Under the pieces are notes generated by a model. The model was not told the origin of the DNA and did no database searches. It saw only the letters and a program-made list of their open reading frames with translations. Source: Pseudomonadota bacterium (GTDB lineage: Bacteria > Pseudomonadota > Alphaproteobacteria > Reyranellales > Reyranellaceae). Taken from it: a stretch of DNA of 49,285 bases. Positions within the stretch are counted from its first letter, which is position 1. Each line of letters begins with the position of its first letter. The position numbers and the translations under genes were made by a program. Shown here piece after piece: positions 1 to 6,388 of this stretch. The DNA lies in contig JAFEFG010000025.1 of the NCBI GenBank assembly GCA_018240685.1, positions 1-49,285 on the forward strand, in the 5' to 3' direction.

Positions 1-1
1 C

Positions 2-151
2 ACCGACATCGCCGACCATCTGGGGCTGACCATCGAGACGGTGTCGCGCACGCTGACGCAGATGGTCCGCGACGGGCTGATCAAGCTCGGCGCCGCCGGA
101 CGCACCATCACCATCACCGACAAGTTCGCCCTCCAGCAGCTCAACGGCTGA
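2..151 (+). CDS. Crp/Fnr-family transcriptional regulator, C-terminal end (partial)
   Basis: Only the last 49 codons lie in the window; the 5' part is upstream. The visible peptide is a winged helix-turn-helix of the Crp/Fnr type. It has the D-I-A-D-H-L-G-L-T-I-E-T-V-S-R core, in which the E..SR recognition helix is the residue set that FNR and FixK use to read TTGA half-sites. The ending (ITITDKFALQQL) is typical of FixK/FNR proteins. It is followed after 31 bp by the CBS-domain gene on the same strand, so co-transcription is likely. Five TTGAY-N4-RTCAA boxes occur in the next 16.6 kb, which makes this protein a natural candidate for their regulator. Whether it carries an oxygen-sensing FeS cluster cannot be judged, because the N-terminus is missing. 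Confidence 0.88.
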   Translation, partial: TDIADHLGLTIETVSRTLTQMVRDGLIKLGAAGRTITITDKFALQQLNG

Positions 152-182
152 GCGCGGAAGGGATAAACGAAAGGGAAGGGCC

Positions 183-878
183 ATGCGCGCGAAGGATGTC
201 ATGACAACGGGTGTTGTATCGGTGATGGCCGATGCGACCGTGTTCGACGCCGCCGAGATACTGACCAGCGAACATATCAGCGCATTGCCCGTCGTCGACG
301 ACAAGGGGAAGGTCGTTGGGATCGTCAGCGAAGCCGACCTGATCCGTCGCGCCGAGATCGGCACGACACCTCATAAGTCATGGCTGCATCGCTGGCTGGA
401 TGACGATGTCACCAAGGCGGCCGAATACGTTCGCTCCCATTCGCGCCGGGTCAGGGACGTCATGACGAAGACCGTCGTGACGGTCGACGAAGATGCAGCC
501 TTGGGCGAGATCGCCGCGCTGATGGCCAAGCATGGCATCAAGCGCGTGCCGGTTGTTCAGGACGACATCCTCGTCGGCATCGTGAGCCGCGCCAACCTGC
601 TTCAGGCCTTGATGTCGCGCGAGCCGGCGGTCGACGTCTCTCCGCCATCGGACAGACAGTTGCGGCGCGATGTCGCCGAAGCGGTGAGCAAGCACGGATG
701 GTCCTCTGCGTGGCCGACGAATATCGTGGTCAGCGCCGGTGTCGTCCATCTGTGGGGATTCGTACAGAGCGAGGCGGTGCGCAACGCCTATCGCGTGGCT
801 GCCGAGAACGTTCCCGGCGTGAAGTCGGTCAAGAATCACATGCGGACGATCCCGCCATCGGTGAATATGGGCGTGTGA
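183..878 (+). CDS. CBS-domain pair plus BON domain protein
   Basis: This 231-residue soluble protein has three modules. A CBS repeat at about 1-60 contains 'ISALPVVDDKGKVVGIVSEADLI', a second CBS repeat at about 88-145 contains 'IKRVPVVQDDILVGIVSRANLL', and a C-terminal BON domain at about 158-225 ends in 'NVPGVKSVKNHM'. CBS pairs usually bind adenine nucleotides as energy sensors, while BON domains are thought to bind membranes or hydrophobic ligands; the ligand here is unknown. The start codon follows a purine-rich ribosome site (aaagggaaggg). The gene lies between the Crp/Fnr gene and an alcohol dehydrogenase. No FNR-type box is visible in the short gap before it, so it is probably read through from the regulator gene. 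Confidence 0.9.
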   Translation: MRAKDVMTTGVVSVMADATVFDAAEILTSEHISALPVVDDKGKVVGIVSEADLIRRAEIGTTPHKSWLHRWLDDDVTKAAEYVRSHSRRVRDVMTKTVVTVDEDAALGEIAALMAKHGIKRVPVVQDDILVGIVSRANLLQALMSREPAVDVSPPSDRQLRRDVAEAVSKHGWSSAWPTNIVVSAGVVHLWGFVQSEAVRNAYRVAAENVPGVKSVKNHMRTIPPSVNMGV

Positions 879-929
879 TCCCGGACCGGACGCCCTTCGC
901 GGTGCCGGCCTGTCTGCCGGAGTTCTCGC

Positions 930-1913
930 ATGAAGGCCATGGTTCTCAATGCGATAGGTCAGCCGCTTGTGCTGGAAGAGCGGCCGGATCCCGTGCCTGG
1001 CAGGGGTGAGATCAGATTGCGCGTCGAGGCGTGTGCCGTCTGCCGGACCGATCTTCATGTGGTCGACGGCGAGCTTCCGGATCCGAAGATTCCGATCGTT
1101 CCGGGTCATGAGATCGTGGGAGTCGTCGACGCCGTCGGTCCAGATGTGGCGGCGATCGGCGTGGGAGCGCGGATGGGTATTCCCTGGCTGGGCCATACCT
1201 GCGGCTGCTGCTTCTACTGCGAGACGGGGCGGGAAAATCTCTGCGATCGGCCGATCTTCACGGGCTACACGCGCGACGGCGGCTTCGCTACCCATGTCGT
1301 CGCCGATGCCGCCTATGCCTTTGCGCTCGATGGATTCGCCGACCCGGTAGCCGCGGCGCCGCTCATGTGCGCAGGCTTGATCGGCTGGCGGTCATTGCGG
1401 ATGGCGGGGGACGGGCAGCGGATCGGCTTGTACGGCTTCGGCGCGGCCGCACACATCATTGCCCAGGTCTGCCGATGGCAGGGGCGCGAGGTCTATGCAT
1501 TCACTCGAGCGGGCGACCGCGCTGCCCAGGCCCATGCCCTGAGTCTCGGCGCAGTCTGGGCGGGCAGTTCCGATGAGAAGCCGCCGGAGGCGCTCGACTG
1601 CGCCATTATCTTTGCGCCGGTGGGCTCTCTCGTTCCCGCCGCGCTGTCGGCGGTGCGCAAAGGCGGGCGCGTCGTTTGTGGCGGCATCCACATGAGCGAC
1701 ATTCCGGTCATGCCCTATCGCCTGCTCTGGGAAGAAAGGCAGCTCGTGTCGGTGGCCAATCTGACGCGGAACGACGCCGTCGAGTTTCTTCGTCTGGCGC
1801 CACAGGCCGGTGTCCAGACGACCACGACGGTTTATCCGCTCGCGCGCGCGAACGAAGCGCTGGCCGATCTCCGGGCAGGTCGCCTGCAGGGGGCTGCGGT
1901 GCTGGTGCCGTAG
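930..1913 (+). CDS. Zinc-dependent alcohol dehydrogenase (MDR family)
   Basis: This is a 327-residue medium-chain dehydrogenase/reductase that oxidises alcohols or reduces aldehydes with NAD(P). Catalytic zinc ligands are visible as C38 (VCRTD) and the H60-E61 pair (PGHEIVG). The structural zinc motif is C90-x2-C93-x2-C96-x7-C104. The Rossmann fold carries a GLYGFGAAAH nucleotide-binding loop near residue 169, somewhat altered from GxGxxG. Length matches the AdhP/AdhA type (about 330-345). In this setting, next to ackA-pta and probable FNR control, it may reoxidise NADH by reducing acetaldehyde under low oxygen; that is inference. It is separated from the CBS gene by 51 bp without a clear promoter and is convergent with the stress-protein gene downstream. 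Confidence 0.9.
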   Translation: MKAMVLNAIGQPLVLEERPDPVPGRGEIRLRVEACAVCRTDLHVVDGELPDPKIPIVPGHEIVGVVDAVGPDVAAIGVGARMGIPWLGHTCGCCFYCETGRENLCDRPIFTGYTRDGGFATHVVADAAYAFALDGFADPVAAAPLMCAGLIGWRSLRMAGDGQRIGLYGFGAAAHIIAQVCRWQGREVYAFTRAGDRAAQAHALSLGAVWAGSSDEKPPEALDCAIIFAPVGSLVPAALSAVRKGGRVVCGGIHMSDIPVMPYRLLWEERQLVSVANLTRNDAVEFLRLAPQAGVQTTTTVYPLARANEALADLRAGRLQGAAVLVP

Positions 1914-1923
1914 TACCGGCTCG

Positions 1924-2796
1924 TCAGTGCATCAGCAGAACCGGACGTTCGGCCTGGTCGAGGAAATACTGCGTGCACCCGCCGAACACCGTGGAGCGCA
2001 GGCGACCATATCCATAGCCGCCCATGACCAGCAGGCCAGCATTCAATTCCCTGGCCAGAAGGTCGAGCCGCTCCGCGGCAGGTGTTGCCGAGGAAGTGAG
2101 CCACCTTGCGTCGGCGGCGATACCATTCCATTCAAGACGCTGCGTCAGGTGGTAAAGACCCTCTGGAGATTCTTCCCCCCTCTCCTGGATCGATGCGATC
2201 ACGACACGCTTGCTGGCGGCGAGGAGGGGAAGTGCAGCTCCCAGCGCCCGTGCCGAAGCGCCGGTTTCCTTCCAGCACACGAGGACCGTGTCGAGCAGGT
2301 GATGCCGTTTTTCCGCGGCGGCAATCAGGATCGGCCGCCCGCATTCCACGAGCAGACGTTCCGCAAGATCCGGTGGCAGTCCGTTGCTGCGGGTGTGGCG
2401 GCCGACGACGACGAGGTCGTTGTGGCGGGCGCAACGCATGACCTTTGCCATCGCGTCGCCGCGCTCTTCGCTCCAAGTCGCCGAAAGGGTGCTGCGCCCA
2501 AGGTCGGACGGCCTGACGGCGATATCGAGGACCTCACGCTCGCAGAGCTCTTCGAAGTGATGCAGCGCGGCACGCGAACGCCTTGCGGCCTGCTCCTCAA
2601 GATCGCTCAGGACGGTCTGCAACCCGCTCCCTGCTGCAAAGTCGACATGGGGGACATATGCCGCTGCTTCATTGGGTCCAATGCGTACGTGGAGAAACTC
2701 AAGATTCGCTCCCAGCGGCCTCGCAGCCGCGAGCGCCACGTCGAAGACCATTTTGTCAGTCGATTGCCCACCTGCAAGCACGAGGATCGTACGCAT
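1924..2796 (-). CDS. Universal stress protein, tandem UspA domains
   Basis: This 290-residue cytoplasmic protein has two UspA domains. The second ends with the ATP-binding loop pattern G-x2-G-x9-G seen in 'GGYGYGRLRSTVFGG' and the terminal 'RPVLLMH' strand. Such tandem USPs accumulate during growth arrest and oxygen limitation. I chose the ATG at 2796 (MRTILVLAGG), which is where the first beta strand of the fold begins. The frame is open up to an ATG at 2892, but that longer version adds 32 residues unlike the family and would bury an FNR-type box (2851-2864) inside the coding region. With the 2796 start the box is centred 61 bp upstream, which is good promoter geometry. Confidence 0.9.
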   Translation of the reverse strand: MRTILVLAGGQSTDKMVFDVALAAARPLGANLEFLHVRIGPNEAAAYVPHVDFAAGSGLQTVLSDLEEQAARRSRAALHHFEELCEREVLDIAVRPSDLGRSTLSATWSEERGDAMAKVMRCARHNDLVVVGRHTRSNGLPPDLAERLLVECGRPILIAAAEKRHHLLDTVLVCWKETGASARALGAALPLLAASKRVVIASIQERGEESPEGLYHLTQRLEWNGIAADARWLTSSATPAAERLDLLARELNAGLLVMGGYGYGRLRSTVFGGCTQYFLDQAERPVLLMH

Positions 2797-2850
2797 TCCG
2801 CATCTATCCCTGATACTGAGAAAAAGTAGCGCGAAATGCGATCGTGGGCC

Positions 2851-2864
2851 TTGATGTGCGTCAA
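2851..2864. promoter_or_regulatory. FNR/FixK-type box upstream of the stress protein gene
   Basis: The sequence TTGATGTGCGTCAA is a near-perfect palindrome of the Crp/Fnr type (consensus TTGAT-N4-ATCAA). Its centre is 61 bp upstream of the minus-strand start at 2796. A class II promoter with the box at -41.5 would start transcription near 2816 and give a leader of about 20 nt. It lies downstream of ackA, so it most plausibly serves the stress protein gene only. Confidence 0.7.
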
Positions 2865-2932
2865 GCATCCGCTCCGAATCCGCATTCACCACCGTTCGAA
2901 AGCATCGACCAATGCGGGCTCCGCGCTGCGCC

Positions 2933-4111
2933 CTAACTGTCGAGAAGGCGGCGCGTGTGACGAGCGATCATGAGATTCTCGTCGGTAGGGATCACCCAGG
3001 CGGAGACCTTCGATCCGGGTTTGGAGATGCGAGGCCCATCGCCGGCATTTGCAGCTTCGTCCAGTTCGATGCCGAGCCACCGTGCATCGTTGCAGACACG
3101 GGCGCGGACGGCGGCGGCATTCTCGCCGATACCCCCAGTGAAGATGAGGGAATCGATGCCGCGAAGAGCGGCGGCCAGCGACCCCAGCTCGCGGCCGATG
3201 CGGTAGACGAACAGATCGACGGCCTCCTTGGCGCTGCTGGCATCGCTCGCCAGAAGTGTCCGCATGTCGGAGGATAGTCCGGAGACTCCGAGCAGGCCGG
3301 ATTGTTGATAGAGCAGGTGCTCGATCGCCTTGGCGTCCATGCCCTCGTACTGGAGGAGGTAGAGGACCACGCCGGGGTCGAGGACTCCGGTCCGCGTGCC
3401 CATGGGCAGCCCGTCCACGGCCGTGAAACCCATGGTGCTGGCGACGCTCGCTCCCTTGTCGATGGCGCACATGCTCGCACCGTTGCCGAGATGGGCGACC
3501 ACCAGCTTCCCGCCGGCACAGTCGGGGGCGAATTGCGGCACTACCGAGAGAATGTATTCGTACGAAATGCCGTGGAAGCCATAGCGGCGGATGCCTTTTG
3601 CGGTGAGGGCGCGGGGCAGGGCGAAATTCCGCGCCACATCGGTCTGGCCGGAATGGAAAGCCGTGTCGAAGCAGGCCACTTGCGGGACGTTCGGCGCTGC
3701 GGCGCGGATCGCGCGAATGGCTGCAAGATTGTGCGGCTGGTGAAGCGGGGCAAGGGGGACCAGCGTTTCGAGCTCGCGGATCACCGCCTCGTCGACAAGG
3801 ACCGGCTTGCTGAATGTCATGCCGCCATGGACGACGCGGTGGCCGACACCGTCGAAGCTCGCGTCTCGCCCGATATGGGCGCGGAACCACTCGCCGATGG
3901 CGGCGATCGCGCCTTCGTGGCCGCGACCAGAGACGGGCCGGTCGGCAAGCTTATGCCCCTCGGCGTCGCGAACGTGCAGCTTCGGATCGACGCCGATGCC
4001 CTCGACCTGCCCGTGGATGCCGGCGCCGAGGGAGCGATCCTCATGCGTCTCGAAGATGGAGAACTTGAGGCTCGAGGATCCGGCGTTGAGGATCAGTATG
4101 GGGTGTTGCAT
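2933..4111 (-). CDS. ackA: Acetate kinase
   Basis: Acetate kinase (392 residues, normal length about 395-400) converts acetyl phosphate and ADP to acetate and ATP in the cytoplasm. Family motifs are all present in order: 'LILNAGSSSLKFSIF' at the N-terminus, 'GHRVVHGG' near residue 90, 'GFHGISYEY' near 178, the glycine loop 'VAHLGNGASMCAI' near 205, and 'FTGGIGENAAAVRARV' near 322. The gene is 3 bp downstream of the phosphotransacetylase gene on the same strand. The two form an operon for substrate-level ATP production from acetyl-CoA, probably driven by the FNR-type box at 5108-5121. There is no sign of truncation. Confidence 0.97.
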   Translation of the reverse strand: MQHPILILNAGSSSLKFSIFETHEDRSLGAGIHGQVEGIGVDPKLHVRDAEGHKLADRPVSGRGHEGAIAAIGEWFRAHIGRDASFDGVGHRVVHGGMTFSKPVLVDEAVIRELETLVPLAPLHQPHNLAAIRAIRAAAPNVPQVACFDTAFHSGQTDVARNFALPRALTAKGIRRYGFHGISYEYILSVVPQFAPDCAGGKLVVAHLGNGASMCAIDKGASVASTMGFTAVDGLPMGTRTGVLDPGVVLYLLQYEGMDAKAIEHLLYQQSGLLGVSGLSSDMRTLLASDASSAKEAVDLFVYRIGRELGSLAAALRGIDSLIFTGGIGENAAAVRARVCNDARWLGIELDEAANAGDGPRISKPGSKVSAWVIPTDENLMIARHTRRLLDS

Positions 4112-4114
4112 GCA

Positions 4115-5071
4115 TCAGCCTGCCAGTTTGCCAACATCGCCAAGAGCCAAGCGCTGGGCATGTGCATAGAGTGCGGCGACCGCACAGCTTGCCATCCGGG
4201 TCCGGACGTTGTCGGCGCGACTGGTCAGGATGATGGGCACGCGTGCGCCGAGCACGATCCCCGCCGCATCGGCATTCGCGAGAAAGGTGAGTTCCTTCGC
4301 CAGCATGTTGCCGGCCTCGAGGTCGGGCACCAGCAGGATATCGGCGTCGCCCGCGACCGCGGACTTGATGTGCTTCATTGCCGCGGCTTCCTTGCTGATC
4401 GCGTTGTCGAAAGCCAGCGGCCCGTCCAACAGGGCGCCCTGGATCTGGCCGCGTTCGGCCATCTTGCACAGGGCTGCCGCATGGATGGTCGAGGGAATCT
4501 TCGATGTCACCGTCTCGACCGCCGACAGGATCGCCACCTTTGGGGTCTCGATGCGCAATGCGTGCGCAAGGTCGATGGCATTCTGGACGATGTCGACCTT
4601 GTCCTCCAAGGTCGGCGAGATGTTGACCGCTGCGTCCGTGATGAAGAGCGGCTTGGGGTAGGTCGGCACATCCATGATGAAGACGTGGCTTATGCGCCGT
4701 GCGGTCCGGATGCCCGTGTCGCTGCTGACGACTGCGGCCATCAGTTCGTCGGTGTGCAGGCTTCCCTTCATCAGCGCGTCGGCCTCACCGGCACAGATCA
4801 GTTCGACGGCTTTCTTCGCCGAAGCGTGACTGTGCGGCGTGGCGATGAGCTGCAGACCCTCGATATCGATCTCGGATTGGGCTGCCAGCGCCGTGATCCG
4901 TTCGGCCGGCCCGACGAGGATCGGCTTGATGATCTTCGCCGCCGCGGCATCCACCGCGCCCCGCAGCGAGGTCTCGTCGCATGGATGGACGACAACCGTG
5001 CGCACTGGGGCGACAGCATGGCAGGCGTAGATCAGGGCGTCATATTTTTCGTGGCGACGTGTTTCACTCAT
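4115..5071 (-). CDS. pta: Phosphate acetyl/butyryltransferase
   Basis: This 318-residue enzyme is of the short Pta/Ptb class (PTA_PTB domain only, without the N-terminal regulatory part of E. coli Pta). It exchanges CoA for phosphate on acetyl-CoA, and perhaps butyryl-CoA. Family features include 'PILVGPAERI' near residue 50, 'ADALMKGSLHTDELM' near 103, 'FITDAAVNISPTLEDK' near 146 and the C-terminal 'ADILLVPDLEAGNML'. The coupled acetate kinase downstream supports the Pta role, though Ptb activity cannot be excluded. The start at 5071 has no obvious Shine-Dalgarno sequence. Two short upstream ATGs run into stops in other frames. The FNR-type box is centred 43 bp upstream of this ATG, so the transcript may be nearly leaderless. 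Confidence 0.93.
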   Translation of the reverse strand: MSETRRHEKYDALIYACHAVAPVRTVVVHPCDETSLRGAVDAAAAKIIKPILVGPAERITALAAQSEIDIEGLQLIATPHSHASAKKAVELICAGEADALMKGSLHTDELMAAVVSSDTGIRTARRISHVFIMDVPTYPKPLFITDAAVNISPTLEDKVDIVQNAIDLAHALRIETPKVAILSAVETVTSKIPSTIHAAALCKMAERGQIQGALLDGPLAFDNAISKEAAAMKHIKSAVAGDADILLVPDLEAGNMLAKELTFLANADAAGIVLGARVPIILTSRADNVRTRMASCAVAALYAHAQRLALGDVGKLAG

Positions 5072-5107
5072 GGGTGCGCAGATTGCGCATGCGGCAGGCT
5101 CATGCCT

Positions 5108-5121
5108 TTGACATGCGTCAA
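5108..5121. promoter_or_regulatory. FNR/FixK-type box for pta-ackA
   Basis: TTGACATGCGTCAA is a perfect 5-bp inverted repeat around ATGC. Its centre (5114.5) is 43 bp from the pta start codon. It lies exactly 100 bp from a second box in the same 223-bp divergent intergenic region, so each transcription unit appears to have its own site. A further degenerate half-site (TTGACATGCGCGCG) is at 5175-5188. Confidence 0.72.
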
Positions 5122-5207
5122 CTCAATGCCGAGAACATGGATCCGCAAGCACATTTCTGTGCGCTGACATACATTTGACATGCGCGCGGCTCATCTCGCG
5201 ATCAATC

Positions 5208-5221
5208 TTGACCTGCGTCAA
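5208..5221. promoter_or_regulatory. FNR/FixK-type box for the HlyD/ABC export operon
   Basis: TTGACCTGCGTCAA is a perfect 5-bp inverted repeat centred at 5214.5. Class II spacing predicts transcription on the plus strand from about 5256, with TAGCTT (5244-5249) as a weak -10 element. This gives a leader of about 39 nt before the membrane-fusion gene at 5295. Confidence 0.72.
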
Positions 5222-5294
5222 GCTGCAACGGACCTGTCCGGGCTAGCTTCTTGCATGTCAAAGGGTACCCCATCCAAATGACGGGAGCGGCGAA

Positions 5295-6386
5295 ATGAGT
5301 GACACGGGCCATGTCGAAACGGCATTGGCCGGATCGCCCGATGCCGTTGCGCCGGAAGCCACGCCCAAGCTGCCGGTTCCCGTCGTGCGACCTCCGTCCC
5401 GCAAGCCGACAGGAAAATGGCTGCGCCTATTGCTCATCCTGCTGGTGGCGGCGGGGGGCATAGGCGGCGGCGTCTACTGGTGGCTGCATCGTATTCCGCC
5501 GCTGCCGGAGGGAATTGCTTCCGGCAACGGCCGGATAGAAGCCGACCCGATCGACATTGCCACCAAGTTTGCCGGCCGCATCGCCGAATTGCGGGTTGAT
5601 GAAGGCGACATGGTCAGCGCAGGTCAGGTTCTTGCAGTGATGGATACGCGCGACATCCAGCAGTCCCTGGAAAAGGCGCAGGCTCAGGTCGCCCAGGCGG
5701 AAAAGGCCGTCAACGAGGCCAAGGCCCTGTTGAAGCAGATGCAGTCCCAGGTCCTGCTCGCGACGCAGGAGATGGAACGGGTCCAGGCGCTCCTGAAGAA
5801 CGGATGGGCCACCAGGGAGCTGTACGATCAGCGCGTGCAGCAGCTGAATACCTCTCGGGCAGCCGAGGTCGCCGCCCAGGCGCGGGTCGATCAGGCCGAG
5901 CATGCACTCGAGGCGGGATTGCACGATGTGGAGTTGTACAAAGTCAACATCGCCGACAATGCGCTCGTGGCTCCCAAGGACGGCCGCATCGAATACCGCC
6001 TCGCCAATGTCGGGGAGGTTCTTCCGGCCGGCGGCAAGGTCTTCACGATGCTGGATGTCTCCTATGTCTACATGGACATCTATCTGCCCACGCTCACGGC
6101 AGGACGAGTAAAGATCGGCGACGATGCCCGCATCGTGCTCGATGCCTACCCTGAGTATCCCGTTCCGGCGAAGGTGACCTTCGTGTCGGCCCAGGCTCAA
6201 TTCACGCCGAAGATGGTGGAGACGAAGACGGAGCGCGAGAAGCTCATGTTCCGGGTGCGCGTGCGCATCGACCCTGGCCGGCTGAAGCCTTATGCGAAGG
6301 ACGTGCGGAGCGGCCTGCCGGGAGTGGCCTATGTCCGCTTCCGCCCGGACGTCGAGTGGCCCGAGCGGCTCAAGGGCCAGCCATAG
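5295..6386 (+). CDS. HlyD/membrane-fusion protein of an ABC exporter (YhiI-like)
   Basis: This 363-residue periplasmic adaptor is anchored by one N-terminal membrane segment (about residues 40-63, 'LLLILLVAAGGIGGGVYWWL'). The beta-barrel/lipoyl part begins near 'ASGNGRIEADPIDIATKFAGRIAELRVDEGD'. It is followed by a long coiled-coil hairpin (about 115-215) rich in K/E/Q/A, then the second lipoyl half ('DNALVAPKDGRIEYRLANVGEVLPAGGKVF'). It would connect the inner-membrane transporter with an outer-membrane channel. Length and order of the next two genes match E. coli yhiI-rbbA(yhiH)-yhhJ. It starts after a purine-rich site (gacgggagcggcga), 74 bp beyond the FNR-type box, and ends 2 bp before the ABC gene. 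Confidence 0.92.
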   Translation: MSDTGHVETALAGSPDAVAPEATPKLPVPVVRPPSRKPTGKWLRLLLILLVAAGGIGGGVYWWLHRIPPLPEGIASGNGRIEADPIDIATKFAGRIAELRVDEGDMVSAGQVLAVMDTRDIQQSLEKAQAQVAQAEKAVNEAKALLKQMQSQVLLATQEMERVQALLKNGWATRELYDQRVQQLNTSRAAEVAAQARVDQAEHALEAGLHDVELYKVNIADNALVAPKDGRIEYRLANVGEVLPAGGKVFTMLDVSYVYMDIYLPTLTAGRVKIGDDARIVLDAYPEYPVPAKVTFVSAQAQFTPKMVETKTEREKLMFRVRVRIDPGRLKPYAKDVRSGLPGVAYVRFRPDVEWPERLKGQP

Positions 6387-6388
6387 CG

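Noticed and set aside
3302..5167. A 621-codon plus-strand frame across ackA-pta
   Set aside because: It is antisense to two clear enzymes and would run through the FNR-type box and promoter region.
5175..5188. A third FNR-type box in the pta/HlyD intergenic region (TTGACATGCGCGCG)
   Set aside because: Only one half-site matches; the second arm is lost, so I mention it only as a degenerate half-site.
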